Assembly: GCF_008039615.1 (NCBI RefSeq)
Contig: NZ_VDUZ01000001.1
Span: 92,834-156,833, forward strand
DNA length: 64,000 nucleotides
Direction: 5' to 3'
DNA from: Vineibacter terrae
GTDB lineage: Bacteria > Pseudomonadota > Alphaproteobacteria > Reyranellales > Reyranellaceae
Part shown: positions 43,860 through 52,589 of the stretch, one piece after another
Position numbering within the stretch: the first letter of the stretch is position 1
How the letters are laid out: the number at the start of each line of letters is the position of its first letter
The notes under the pieces: generated by a model
What the model saw: only the letters and a program-made list of their open reading frames with translations
Told to the model about the DNA's origin: nothing
The model's database searches: none
Position numbers and translations under genes: made by a program

Positions 43860-46271
43860 CTAAGGATGGATGCCGAACTTTCTCATCTTGGCCGCGATGT
43901 TGCGGTCGAGCGCCGTCGCGGCGGCGATGTCGGCATTGCCGCCCGCGGCGTCGCCCTTGCGCAGCCGGGCGATGCCGCGGCCGTAGAGCGACACGGCCCG
44001 CTTCGCATCGATGCTCAGCGCCGCGTCGTAGTCGGTGATGGCCCGGTCCAGGTCGCCCAGCTTCAGGTAGGCGAAGCCGCGGCTGTCGAGCGCGCCGGCA
44101 TTGCCGGGCCGCAGCCGCAGCGATTCGCTGCAGTCGGCCAGCGCCTGCTCGACCTGACCGGCCAGGGCCCGCGCCGAGCACAGGCCGTGCCAGGTGATCG
44201 CGTTCTGCGGATCCAGGCGCGCCGACTCGCTGAAATCCTGGATCGCGCGCGCATAGTCGCCACGGCGGTAATAGACGTCGCCGCGGTCCTTGAAGGCGAC
44301 CGCGAAATCCGGCGCAATCCTGATCGCCTCGCTGTAATCCTGGACGGCGCGATCGTAGTCGCCCTTGCTGACCAGGACGTCGCCGCGGTTCTTCAAGGCG
44401 ATGGTGAACGCGGGATCGAGCCGGATCGCCTGGTCGTAGTCCTGGATGGCGCGATCGTACTGGCCCTTGCCGCGGTAGACGTTGCCGCGGTTGTTGAAGG
44501 CGACGGCAAAATCGGGCTTGAGCCGGATCGCCTGCGTATAGTCCTGGATCGCGCGGTCGTCATCGCCCTTGCGCTTGAAGGCCCGGCCGCGATTGTAGAA
44601 GGCCTCGGCATAGTCCGGCTTGAGCTGGATGGCGCGGTTGTAGTCCTGGATGGCGCGATCGGCATCGTCCTTGCCGTCATAGGCAACGCCGCGGCCGTTG
44701 AAGGCCAGGGCGAGGTCCGGCCGCAGCGTGACGGCCTGCGTGAAGTCCTGGATGGCGTGGTCGTAGTCGCCCTTGCCGTTGAACGCATCGCCGCGATTGT
44801 AGAAGGCGAGCGCGTCGCCCGGGTTCAGCCGGATCGCCTGCGTATATTCCTCGATGGCGCGATCGTATGCGCCGGCGCGGGCATAGGCAGCGCCGCGCAG
44901 GATATGGGCCTGAGCCTGGTCCGCGGGCGCCGCCGCCTCCTTGTCCGGCTGCCCGGCAGCGGCCTCGGGCCGCGAAGGCGCATCGGCTTGCCGGGGCGCC
45001 GTCGCGTCATCGCCCTGCCGCTTGTCGGTCTCGGTGCGGGCACGGGCCTCGGCCGCCTTGCGCGTGGCGGCCTCCTCGGCGCGCCGCTTGGCCTCGGCAT
45101 CGGCCTGGACCTTCTCTTCCGCGGCCTTGCGCGCGGCCGCCTGCCGCGCCGCCGCCTCGGTCCGCTGCCAGGCGTAGATGCCGCCGCCCGCAAGGCCTGC
45201 CGCGATCACGCCGGCGGCCAGCCAGAGATGCCATCGGGCCTGCCACCCGCCTTTCGCCGGCACCTCCTCGAGTATCGGCGCCGCGCGCACGGTCGGCCTT
45301 GCCGAGGCCACCTGAACCGGCAGCGCGCCGCCCGACAGCACGTCCTGCCACGCTGATATGCTCTGGGGCCGGTCGGCGGCCTTCAGCTGCATGGCCCAGT
45401 CGATCGCCGCCAGCAGCGCCGGCGCATGGCGTCCCTCGACGGCGTCCGCCACCGGCTTCAGCGTATCCTCGATCATGCGGTCGTTGGCGGCCGGCGGCGA
45501 ATCGCCCACGGCGCAATGGTAGAGCGTGGCGCCCAGGGCGTAGATATCCGTCCACGGCCCCTGATGCGCCGACGTGAACTGCTCGAACGCGGCGTAGCCC
45601 GGCGTGTAGACCGCCGTCATGACCTGCGTGCGGCCCTGCAGCGCCACGCGCGCGGCGCCGAAATCGATCAGCGTCGGGCGGCCGTCGGCATCGATGAGGA
45701 TGTTGGCCGGCTTGATGTCGCGATGCAGGAAGCCGGCTTCATGCACGAGCGCCAGGCCATCGAGCAGCGGCGGCAGGAGCTGCTCCAGGGCATCGGGCGC
45801 CAGCCGGCGCTCGCGCCGGAGGCGGGCCTCCAGCGTCTCGCCGCGCACCAGCTCCATCACCATGTAGGCCGTGCCGTTGACCTCAAGGAAATCGTAGACG
45901 TTGACGATGCCCGCGACCCGCTCGAGCCGCGCCAGGGTGCGCGCTTCGGCGAGAAAGCGTTCCCGCCCCCAGCGAAAATCTTCCGCCACACGCGTCGAGC
46001 GCGGCAGGACCGAGAGATCACTCTGCCGGGCCGCGAAGTACACCGGCAGATACTCCTTGATCGCCACTTCGCGATGCAGCTGCTCGTCGTAGGCGCGATA
46101 GGTGATCCCGAACGCGCCTTGCCCCAGGGTCTCGATGATGCGGTACTTGCCGATGACGGCGCCCGCCGACAACGGTGTCAGGCTGTCTGCCGGCTGCTCG
46201 CTCGCCGCCGCGGCGGCCGTGGGCCGCGGTGGGTCGGGCGGGTCCTTCCACGCTACATCACGCTTGTCCAT
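43860..46271 (-). CDS. Ser/Thr protein kinase with transmembrane helix and TPR array
   Basis: 803 residues. Kinase domain about 40-315: glycine loop LGQGAFG (49-55), Lys72 in VAIKEYLP, catalytic HRDIKPAN (183-190), DFG (203-205). A membrane helix at about 348-368 (LWLAAGVIAAGLAGGGIYAW) is followed by an Ala/Glu/Arg-rich coiled stretch to about 455. About ten TPR units then run to the end, each near AxxNRGxxYxxKGDYDRAIQDYxxAIRLxPxx. The kinase would face the cytosol and the TPRs the periplasm. Targets are unknown. All kinase core residues are present, so it should be active. Confidence 0.92.
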   Translation of the reverse strand: MDKRDVAWKDPPDPPRPTAAAAASEQPADSLTPLSAGAVIGKYRIIETLGQGAFGITYRAYDEQLHREVAIKEYLPVYFAARQSDLSVLPRSTRVAEDFRWGRERFLAEARTLARLERVAGIVNVYDFLEVNGTAYMVMELVRGETLEARLRRERRLAPDALEQLLPPLLDGLALVHEAGFLHRDIKPANILIDADGRPTLIDFGAARVALQGRTQVMTAVYTPGYAAFEQFTSAHQGPWTDIYALGATLYHCAVGDSPPAANDRMIEDTLKPVADAVEGRHAPALLAAIDWAMQLKAADRPQSISAWQDVLSGGALPVQVASARPTVRAAPILEEVPAKGGWQARWHLWLAAGVIAAGLAGGGIYAWQRTEAAARQAAARKAAEEKVQADAEAKRRAEEAATRKAAEARARTETDKRQGDDATAPRQADAPSRPEAAAGQPDKEAAAPADQAQAHILRGAAYARAGAYDRAIEEYTQAIRLNPGDALAFYNRGDAFNGKGDYDHAIQDFTQAVTLRPDLALAFNGRGVAYDGKDDADRAIQDYNRAIQLKPDYAEAFYNRGRAFKRKGDDDRAIQDYTQAIRLKPDFAVAFNNRGNVYRGKGQYDRAIQDYDQAIRLDPAFTIALKNRGDVLVSKGDYDRAVQDYSEAIRIAPDFAVAFKDRGDVYYRRGDYARAIQDFSESARLDPQNAITWHGLCSARALAGQVEQALADCSESLRLRPGNAGALDSRGFAYLKLGDLDRAITDYDAALSIDAKRAVSLYGRGIARLRKGDAAGGNADIAAATALDRNIAAKMRKFGIHP

Positions 46272-46643
46272 TCGATCGCATCCCGTCGGGTCGCCGGCGC
46301 CCGCACGTTCCCGGGCCTCATGTCGATCGCTGTCCGCGGCACATCGTACGGCCGGTGACGCTGAGCGACTCTAGACCCATCGCGCGCGCAACCGCCAATG
46401 CGCGCGTGCTGTGTGTTTCAGATGCAACCCGATTCCGTCAATGCGAATTGCCCGCACACGCGCGCACCGTTTCTGCGGCGGCGAAAGTATGGCCTGCCGC
46501 GGTGCGTTCTTTTGAATGACGCTCTTAACTGCACGCCGCGCGCAACTGCCACAGGCAAAATCGCTCATCGCGCACGAAACAATCACCACCGGCAGCGCAT
46601 CATCCCACGATGCGCTGCCGTGCGTTTCAATGAAAGGATCCGG
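46272..46643. other. gene-free stretch, 372 bases
   Basis: Lies upstream of the kinase gene and downstream of bdcA (both minus strand). One perfect hairpin, GGCAGCGCATC-ATCCCAC-GATGCGCTGCC (46591-46619), sits 25 bases past the bdcA stop and may end that transcript, though no T-run follows. Several GCGCG-rich short repeats around 46380-46470. No gene seen. Confidence 0.4.
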
Positions 46644-47357
46644 TCAGGCGCCGAAGCCGCCGTCGATGGTCTGCATCGAGCCCGTGATCATGGCGCCGTG
46701 CGGGCCTGCGAGGAAGGCCGCGAGCTCGGCGATCTCGCTGGCGCGGGCGTGGCGCTTGATGGCCATGAAGCCGTGCATCGTCTCGGCCATCGGACCGTCG
46801 GCGGGGTTCATGTCGCTGTCGGTCGGCCCCGGCTGGATGCTGTTGACCGTGATGCCGCGGGCGCCGAAGTCGCGCGCCAGGCCGCGCACCATGCCCTGCA
46901 TCGCCGACTTGGTGAGGGCATAGGCGGCGGCGCCCGCGAACGGCATGCGATCACCGTTGACCGAGCCGATCACGATGATGCGGCCATTGTCGTTCATCCT
47001 GCGCGCCGCCTCGACCGCGGCGTGGTACGGCGCACGCACGTTGACGTCGATCATGCGGTCGACCGCGTCGGGATCCAACGTCAGCGGATCGCCCAGCACC
47101 ACCGTGCCGGCGCTGATGACGATCGCATCGAGCGCACCGCGGCCGGCGACCGTCCTGATCAGCGCGTCGCGGTCGGCGCTGTCGCTGCGGACCGCCTCGG
47201 CGCCGGTCTCGGCCGCGAGCGCCTCGGCCGCATCCTTGGATCCGGCATAGGTGAAGGCGAGCCGTGCCCCGCCCTGCGCGAAGCGACGCACCAGCGCCGC
47301 GCCGATGCCGCGGCTGCCGCCGAGCACCAGGACATTCTTACCCGTGAAATCGACCAT
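46644..47357 (-). CDS. bdcA: BdcA-like SDR (cyclic-di-GMP-binding biofilm dispersal mediator type)
   Basis: 237 residues, the same length as E. coli BdcA and very similar to it along the whole chain: TGKNVLVLGGSRGIGAALVR, FTYAGSKDAAEALAAETGA, RIIVIGSVNGDRMPFAGAAA, IQPGPTDSDMNPADGP, MAIKRHA. SDR residues Ser-Tyr-Lys (GSVNGD, YALTK) are kept. E. coli BdcA raises motility and dispersal by binding c-di-GMP; enzymatic activity is unclear. The divergent TetR gene matches BdcR, reproducing the E. coli pair. Confidence 0.88.
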   Translation of the reverse strand: MVDFTGKNVLVLGGSRGIGAALVRRFAQGGARLAFTYAGSKDAAEALAAETGAEAVRSDSADRDALIRTVAGRGALDAIVISAGTVVLGDPLTLDPDAVDRMIDVNVRAPYHAAVEAARRMNDNGRIIVIGSVNGDRMPFAGAAAYALTKSAMQGMVRGLARDFGARGITVNSIQPGPTDSDMNPADGPMAETMHGFMAIKRHARASEIAELAAFLAGPHGAMITGSMQTIDGGFGA

Positions 47358-47378
47358 GGCGGCCTCCTTGCATTAATG

Positions 47379-47390
47379 TAGTGATCACTA
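47379..47390. promoter_or_regulatory. palindromic operator 1, probable BdcR site
   Basis: TAGTGATCACTA, a perfect 12-bp palindrome inside an AT-rich segment (ATTAATG...TATATATAAAAG) 22 bases upstream of the bdcA start. The TATATA run beside it could be a -10 element. Confidence 0.65.
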
Positions 47391-47426
47391 TATATAAAAG
47401 ACGGACGATCATCGCAAGGGGTTTTT

Positions 47427-47438
47427 TAGTGAGCGCTA
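47427..47438. promoter_or_regulatory. operator-like half site 2, over the bdcR start
   Basis: TAGTGAGCGCTA repeats the left half of operator 1 with an imperfect right half, 48 bases away. It covers the GTG start of the regulator gene, so binding would favour autorepression. Confidence 0.45.
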
Positions 47439-48028
47439 TAGAAAGATCGCCAGCCCGTGGGCGGCCACGGACATTCGACATGGGCCGGGCCGTGGAGACG
47501 GCCATGCGGCTGTTCCATGCCCGCGGCTATGACGCCGTGGGCGTGGCCGAGCTGGGCGCCGCCTTCGGCATCACACCGCCCAGCTTCTACGCCGCCTTCG
47601 GCAGCAAGGCGGGCCTGCTCGCGCGCGCGCTGCAGCGCTACGGCAGCAGCGAAGCGAATGTCTTCGAGCGTGCGCGTGCCGACGGCGGCTCGGTGGCGGC
47701 GGTGATCGACCGCACGCTGGCGCTGGCGGCGCATCTCTACCCACTGCATGGCGGCATCGCCGGCTGCCTGGTGATGGATGGCACGCGCAACAGCACCGAT
47801 CCCGAGGCCCGGGCGCTGGCCCAGGCCGCGCGGCAGGCCGGCCGCGATGCGATCCGTGACTTCATCGTCACGGAGCACCCCAAGCACGCCGAGGCGCTCG
47901 CCGACCTGGTCTTCATTGCCATGGCGGGCATGTCGGCTGCCGCCCGCGACGGCGCCGACGAGGCGTCGCTGACGGCGTTCGCCGCCAGCATCGGCCGCGC
48001 CTTCCGCCGCGAGGCCAGGCGCGGCTGA
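47429..48028 (+). CDS. bdcR: BdcR-like TetR family regulator
   Basis: 199 residues. The helix-turn-helix reads FDMGRAVETAMRLFHARGYD then AVGVAELGAAFGITPPSFYA and AFGSKAGLL, closely resembling E. coli BdcR. The middle (GGIAGCLVMDGTRN) and end (LVFIAMAGMSAAARDG) also align. I chose GTG 47429, preceded by AAGGGG at 8 bases; the frame is open to an ATG at 47381 inside operator 1. Divergent from bdcA, which it should repress. Confidence 0.87.
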   Translation: MSAIERSPARGRPRTFDMGRAVETAMRLFHARGYDAVGVAELGAAFGITPPSFYAAFGSKAGLLARALQRYGSSEANVFERARADGGSVAAVIDRTLALAAHLYPLHGGIAGCLVMDGTRNSTDPEARALAQAARQAGRDAIRDFIVTEHPKHAEALADLVFIAMAGMSAAARDGADEASLTAFAASIGRAFRREARRG

Positions 48029-48115
48029 TCCTGACGTGCCGCCATCCGGGTTTCATCACCGCGCCGGGGATGACAATATGCGAGAGCCCTGCTTACCCGT
48101 CGCTGGAGCATACCC

Positions 48116-50035
48116 ATGCCGATCACGCGTCCCTATGGATCCTGGCTGTCGCCCATCACCGCCGACCTGATCGTCGCCGAATCGATCGGGCTGTCGGATG
48201 TCCAGCTTGACGGCGCGGCGATCTGCTGGATCGAAGGCCGCCCGCGCGAGAAAGGCCGCAACGTGCTGGTGCGCCATCGCGCCGGCGACACGCCGCAGGA
48301 GCTGACGCCGGCCGGCTTCAACGCGCGCACACGGGTGCACGAATACGGCGGCGGCGCCACCGTGGTGCGCGACGGCATCGCCTACGCCTCGAGCATGGCT
48401 GACCAGCGCCTCTATCGCTGCGCGCCGGACGCAGCGCCGGTGGCGCTGACGCCGGCACCCGATGCCGACGACCCTCAGGCCGGCCACCGCTATGCCGACG
48501 GCGTCATCGATGCGGCCCGCAACCGCTGGATCGGCGTGCGCGAAAGCCATGCCGGCGCCGGTGGCCCGGTCGAGAACACGATCGTCGCGGTCGATCTCGC
48601 TGCCGGCGGCGCCGGACATGTGCTGGCGAGCGGCAACGACTTCTATGCCGCGCCACGGCTGTCGCCGGATGGCAGCCGGCTCGCCTGGCTGACATGGCGG
48701 CACCCCAACATGCCGTGGGTCGAGACCGAGCTGCGCGTCGCCGACATCGCGCCGGACGGTTCGCTCACGGCCGAGCGGCTGGTGGCGGGCGGCTCCGGCG
48801 AGTCGGTGCTGCAGCCCGAATGGGCGCCGGACGGAATCCTGCACTTCATCGCCGATCGCAGCGGCTGGTGGAACCTCTATCGCCTGGAGGGCAGCGACGT
48901 GCGCGCGCTGGCGCCGCGCGCCGCCGACTTCGCGCAGGCGCCGTGGGCCTTCGGCATGTCGAGCTATGCCTTCGCGGGCGCCGGGACTCTCGTCTGCAGC
49001 TACTGGGAAGACGGCATCGCTCGCTTGGCGCGGCTCGACCTCGCATCGCTGGCGCTGACGCCATTTGATCTGCCTTACACCGACTATGGCTATGTGCGGG
49101 CGCGTGACGGCGAGGCCGTGTTCCGCGCCGGCGCCGCCGGCGACGCCGCCGCGATCGTGCGCCTCGACCTCGCGACCGGCGGCACCGAGGTGCTGCAGCG
49201 GGCGGCGACGCTCGATGCCGACCTCGCCCGCTACGTGTCGCGGCCGCAGCACATCACCTTCGCGACCACCGGCGGACGGCAGGCGCATGCCTTCTACTAT
49301 CCGCCGCACAACCCCGACTACGCGGCGCCTGCCGGCAGCGCGCCGCCGCTGCTGGTCAAGTGCCATGGCGGACCGACGGCCTTCTCCCCCGGCGTGCTCG
49401 ATCTGCGCACGCAATACTGGACCAGCCGCGGCATCGCCGTGCTCGACGTCAACTACGGCGGCAGCACCGGCTATGGACGCGCCTACCGCGACCAGCTCAA
49501 GGGCCAATGGGGCGTGGTCGACGTCGATGACTGCATCGCCGGCGCGCGCCACCTGGCGCAGTCCGGGCTGGCCGACGGCGCGCGCGCCGTCATGACCGGC
49601 GGCAGCGCCGGCGGCTACACGACGCTGATGGCGCTGGCGCGCAACGCCTTCGCCGGCGGCGCCAGCCATTACGGCGTCAGCGACGCCACCGCGCTGGCGC
49701 GCGACACGCACAAGTTCGAGGCGCGCTACCTCGACTGGCTGATCGCGCCGCTGCCGGGCAACGAGGCGCTGTACCGCGAGCGCTCGCCGGTGCACCACGC
49801 CGACGCGCTGCGCCGGCCGATGATCTTCTTCCAGGGCGACGAGGACCGCATCGTGCCGCCCAGCCAGACCGAGGCCATGGTCGAGGCCCTGCGGCGCAAC
49901 GGCGTGCCGGTCGGCTACATGCTGTTCACCGGCGAGCAGCACGGCTTCCGCCGCGGCGCCAACATCATGCGCGCGCTCGACGCCGAGCTCTATTTCTATG
50001 CCCAGCACGTCTTCGAGGTCGGGCTCGTGTTCTGA
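48116..50035 (+). CDS. S9 family (prolyl oligopeptidase-type) peptidase
   Basis: 639 residues. An N-terminal beta-propeller-like domain (about 30-370, with repeats such as RLSPDGSRLAWLTW) covers a C-terminal alpha/beta hydrolase. Catalytic triad: Ser497 in GGSAGGYT, Asp577 in GDEDRIVP, His609 in EQHGFR. The KCHGGPTAFSPGVLDLRTQY and DVNYGGSTGYGRAYRDQL stretches are typical of S9C acylaminoacyl-peptidase/dipeptidyl-peptidase relatives. No signal peptide, so likely cytosolic. Single gene. Confidence 0.92.
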   Translation: MPITRPYGSWLSPITADLIVAESIGLSDVQLDGAAICWIEGRPREKGRNVLVRHRAGDTPQELTPAGFNARTRVHEYGGGATVVRDGIAYASSMADQRLYRCAPDAAPVALTPAPDADDPQAGHRYADGVIDAARNRWIGVRESHAGAGGPVENTIVAVDLAAGGAGHVLASGNDFYAAPRLSPDGSRLAWLTWRHPNMPWVETELRVADIAPDGSLTAERLVAGGSGESVLQPEWAPDGILHFIADRSGWWNLYRLEGSDVRALAPRAADFAQAPWAFGMSSYAFAGAGTLVCSYWEDGIARLARLDLASLALTPFDLPYTDYGYVRARDGEAVFRAGAAGDAAAIVRLDLATGGTEVLQRAATLDADLARYVSRPQHITFATTGGRQAHAFYYPPHNPDYAAPAGSAPPLLVKCHGGPTAFSPGVLDLRTQYWTSRGIAVLDVNYGGSTGYGRAYRDQLKGQWGVVDVDDCIAGARHLAQSGLADGARAVMTGGSAGGYTTLMALARNAFAGGASHYGVSDATALARDTHKFEARYLDWLIAPLPGNEALYRERSPVHHADALRRPMIFFQGDEDRIVPPSQTEAMVEALRRNGVPVGYMLFTGEQHGFRRGANIMRALDAELYFYAQHVFEVGLVF

Positions 50036-50164
50036 CGACAGGTGCCCCGCCTGACACCGCGCGCGTGCTTTCCATCGATATCCTGCAACCGGATCGATTT
50101 ACTTCTTCCAGATTATTCGCCATAATTTTGGGACGCGCGTGAACAGAAAGAATTGGGGGAACCG

Positions 50165-51496
50165 ATGCGCGTCTCAGTCATCGTGACGATGCCTGCTCAT
50201 GCGCCACTGCGCGCGCAAAGCTCCAACGCCTTCTCGATGGAGGCCTTGGCCTTCAACATCACCGAGCCGACCAAGCGCGGCGATCTGGTGCTCGATCCCA
50301 GCTTCCCGCCGCTGCCGCTGGCAGCGAGAACGGTCGAGGGCGTCAGCCTTGCCGCCGCCACCGCCCGCGATGCGCCGGTGTTCGTTGCCCGTGGCACCAT
50401 CGACGCCGATCGCATCGACGACGTGAAGGCGGCCCATAGAGGTGTCCAGATTTTTGCGGATCCGGAAATCGGGCTGTTCCAGAAGCCCCATTGCGGTCCC
50501 AACCCCGTCGGCACACATGTCGATGTCGCACGTCAGCTGGACGTGCAAGCATTGAAAGGCAAGCGTCTCACCGGCCGGGGCGTCGCTGTCGCCATCATGG
50601 ACACCGGCATCAACATCGCCCATTTGCGCGCCGCCGGCCTCAGGCCTCGTCTGGACAGGAAGGTGTTCTGGGCGCCGCCCGGCGTTGCGCACACGCCTGG
50701 CGCCTACGCGGTGGACCATGGCACTATGTGCGCATTCGATGCGCTCATCGCCGCTCCGGCCTGCACCTTGCTCGACTTCCCGATCCTCAGGTCGAGGACT
50801 CCCGGCGGCAGCGTCATGGCCGGCTTCCTCAGCGATGCGCTTCTCGCCTTCTCCTATCTTCTCACGCAGAAGGCCACGCCCGAATGGAAGTACAAGGCGC
50901 TCGTGATCAACAACAGCTGGGGGATGTACCATCCCAGCTGGGATTTCGCGCCGGGGCATCCCGGTCGCTACTCGGACAATCTGAACCACCCCTTCAACAT
51001 CATCGTCGGCACCCTGGCGCGGGCCGGCGCCGACATCCTGTTCGCCGCCGGCAATTGCGGCGCCAATTGCCCTGACCAGCGCTGCCAGGGCGTCACACGG
51101 CGTACCATCACCGGGGCGAATGCCCATCCGGACGTGCTGACCTTGGCGGGGTGCGATATCCACGACATACGGGTCGGCTATTCAAGCCAGGGCCCCGCCA
51201 TTCCGGGCATGGCGCCCAACAAGCCGGACCTGACGGCCTACACGCATTTCCGGGGTTCCCAGGCGTTCGGACAAGGAACGCCGGACTCGGGAACCTCCAC
51301 GGCGTGTCCGGTTGCCGCCGGCTGCGTCGCGGCCATCCGCACGCGCCTTGCCCCTGGCAATGCCACTCCCGACGACCTATTTGTTCAGTTCAGGGCAAAC
51401 GCGGCGCCGAAGCCTTCCCCCCGTCCGGGCTGGAACCACGACTACGGGGCTGGCATCATCCGCCCGGTTGCCGTTGCCAACCACTACGGCCTCTGA
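50165..51496 (+). CDS. subtilisin-like serine protease (S8), no signal peptide
   Basis: 443 residues. Triad residues: Asp146 in VAIMDTGIN, His185 in AVDHGTMCAFD, Ser378 in GTSTACPVAAG, with the oxyanion Asn297 in FAAGNCG. Residues 1-120 form an unassigned N-terminal domain that could be a propeptide-like unit (FVARGTIDADRIDDVKAAHR). Six or more Cys in the catalytic domain. There is no signal peptide, which is unusual for secreted subtilases and fits an intracellular maturation protease. ATG 50165 follows GGGGGA; TTG 50153 is an alternative. A small ORF follows 35 bases later. Confidence 0.87.
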   Translation: MRVSVIVTMPAHAPLRAQSSNAFSMEALAFNITEPTKRGDLVLDPSFPPLPLAARTVEGVSLAAATARDAPVFVARGTIDADRIDDVKAAHRGVQIFADPEIGLFQKPHCGPNPVGTHVDVARQLDVQALKGKRLTGRGVAVAIMDTGINIAHLRAAGLRPRLDRKVFWAPPGVAHTPGAYAVDHGTMCAFDALIAAPACTLLDFPILRSRTPGGSVMAGFLSDALLAFSYLLTQKATPEWKYKALVINNSWGMYHPSWDFAPGHPGRYSDNLNHPFNIIVGTLARAGADILFAAGNCGANCPDQRCQGVTRRTITGANAHPDVLTLAGCDIHDIRVGYSSQGPAIPGMAPNKPDLTAYTHFRGSQAFGQGTPDSGTSTACPVAAGCVAAIRTRLAPGNATPDDLFVQFRANAAPKPSPRPGWNHDYGAGIIRPVAVANHYGL

Positions 51497-51531
51497 CCGG
51501 GAGCGCCGTGCGACCGTTGGGTGCGAGCCCC

Positions 51532-51798
51532 ATGCCGGACACCATGGCGTTGATGACCATCGCGTGCCCCGAGGCCAAGCCGGGGCTGGCGCGCGCCGCC
51601 GAGATCCTGGGCGTCAGCGCCGATGCCATCGATGCGGCGTTCGGCGTCGTGCCGATCGACCCCGACCGTGGACTATATGCCGTGCAGGTGCGTGCGTCGG
51701 CGCTGCCGGCCACGGATCCGTCGGGACAACAGGACACACCCTATCGCGGTCCCTTCTCCAACCCTCGCATCGAGGGATTCGGCCCTCGACGCCGATAG
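51532..51798 (+). CDS. small protein downstream of the S8 protease
   Basis: 88 residues, family not recognised. The N-terminal part looks like a small helical domain (CPEAKPGLARAAEILGVSAD, AIDAAFGVVPIDPDRGLYAV). The tail is Pro/Gly/Arg-rich (QDTPYRGPFSNPRIEGFGPR). An in-frame GTG at 51508, preceded by GGGAG, may be the true start. It is close enough to the protease to be cotranscribed. Possibilities are an inhibitor or chaperone of the protease or its substrate; none is proved. Confidence 0.55.
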   Translation: MPDTMALMTIACPEAKPGLARAAEILGVSADAIDAAFGVVPIDPDRGLYAVQVRASALPATDPSGQQDTPYRGPFSNPRIEGFGPRRR

Positions 51799-51803
51799 CA
51801 AAA

Positions 51804-52019
51804 CGACAACACCGGCTGCGGATTGCAGGCCATCGCGATCGCGATCATCACGCGCTGGCGCATGCCGCCGCAGAGATGATGCGGATGCTCGTCGAGCCGC
51901 CGCGCCGGATCGGCGATATGGACCAGACGCAGCATCTCCATGGCGCGCGCCCGCGCCGCCGGCCGCGGCAGGCCCTGATGCAGTCGCAAGGTCTCGACGA
52001 GCTGGTGCCCGCACGCCAT
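51804..52019 (-). pseudogene. remnant of an OppD/DppD-type ABC transporter ATPase
   Basis: An open stretch encodes GHQLVETLRLHQGLPRPAAR followed by HPHHLCGGMRQRVMIAIAMA and CNPQPV. It is a clear match to the segment before and over the ABC signature (SGGMRQRVMIA) of peptide/nickel transporter ATPases, with Ser of the signature changed to Cys. Walker A and everything after Walker B are missing. Only about 70 codons of the usual 330 remain. Confidence 0.7.
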
Positions 52020-52020
52020 C

Positions 52021-52134
52021 GTCGATGACGCGGTCAGCGTGCTCAGCCCGGCCGAAAGGAACCTTCTCGACGAGATGCTGAAGCGCCTTTTCGAGCATGC
52101 GACGACGCCGCGCTTTGCGTGGCTGATGAGCTGA
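52021..52134 (+). pseudogene. possible MarR-type regulator C-terminal remnant
   Basis: On the strand opposite the ABC remnant, directly abutting it, a frame encodes VDDAVSVLSPAERNLLDEML then KRLFEHATTPRFAWLMS and a stop. This resembles the last helix of MarR regulators (LSPAERxxLxxLLxKL). No start codon or helix-turn-helix precedes it. Confidence 0.35.
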
Positions 52135-52589
52135 CGGGCACGCCTGCCGTCCCGGCGAGCCGGCTCATGAGCTGCCGCCCCGCGCCAATGCGCCACTGCA
52201 GCGGCGCGCTCCCGGCAAATCATCTTCACTGCGATCCCGGGCGCACGCGCTCAGCTAGTACCAGTTATCGGTAGAAGGTGAGTCGTGACTGTCATCCCGA
52301 GCGAAGCGAGGGATCTCCTGCGAATGGCGCACTGTGCGTCCCACGCGGGAGATCCCTCGCTGCGCTCGGGATGACGGATGTATCAGCGACCTGCGATTCC
52401 CAGCGCTAGGCCGAACATCTTGCACCGTCGCGCAGCGGCTGCGCCGCGCAACGATGGCATCGTGGTGACGTTCGGGTTAGCATCGCGCTGCGGATGCAGT
52501 GCGTCTCTCGACAGCATCGTGTTGCGTAAATTCAGTGGCTCCATCCGCTGCGAATCAGTCACTCAGTTGCACGAAGTCAGGAGGGTCTC
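52135..52589. other. gene-free stretch with repeats
   Basis: 455 bases. Holds an IR24 half copy at 52180-52216 (CGCCACTGCAGCGGCGCGCT) and the PE90 copy at 52289-52376. The last 200 bases before the PsiF-like gene show no clear promoter or ORF. Confidence 0.5.
52289..52376. repeat. PE90 palindromic element
   Basis: Left arm CTGTCATCCCGAGCGAAGCG, right arm CTGCGCTCGGGATGACGG; the centre has diverged (CACTGTGCGTCCCACG). 88 bases. Confidence 0.88.
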
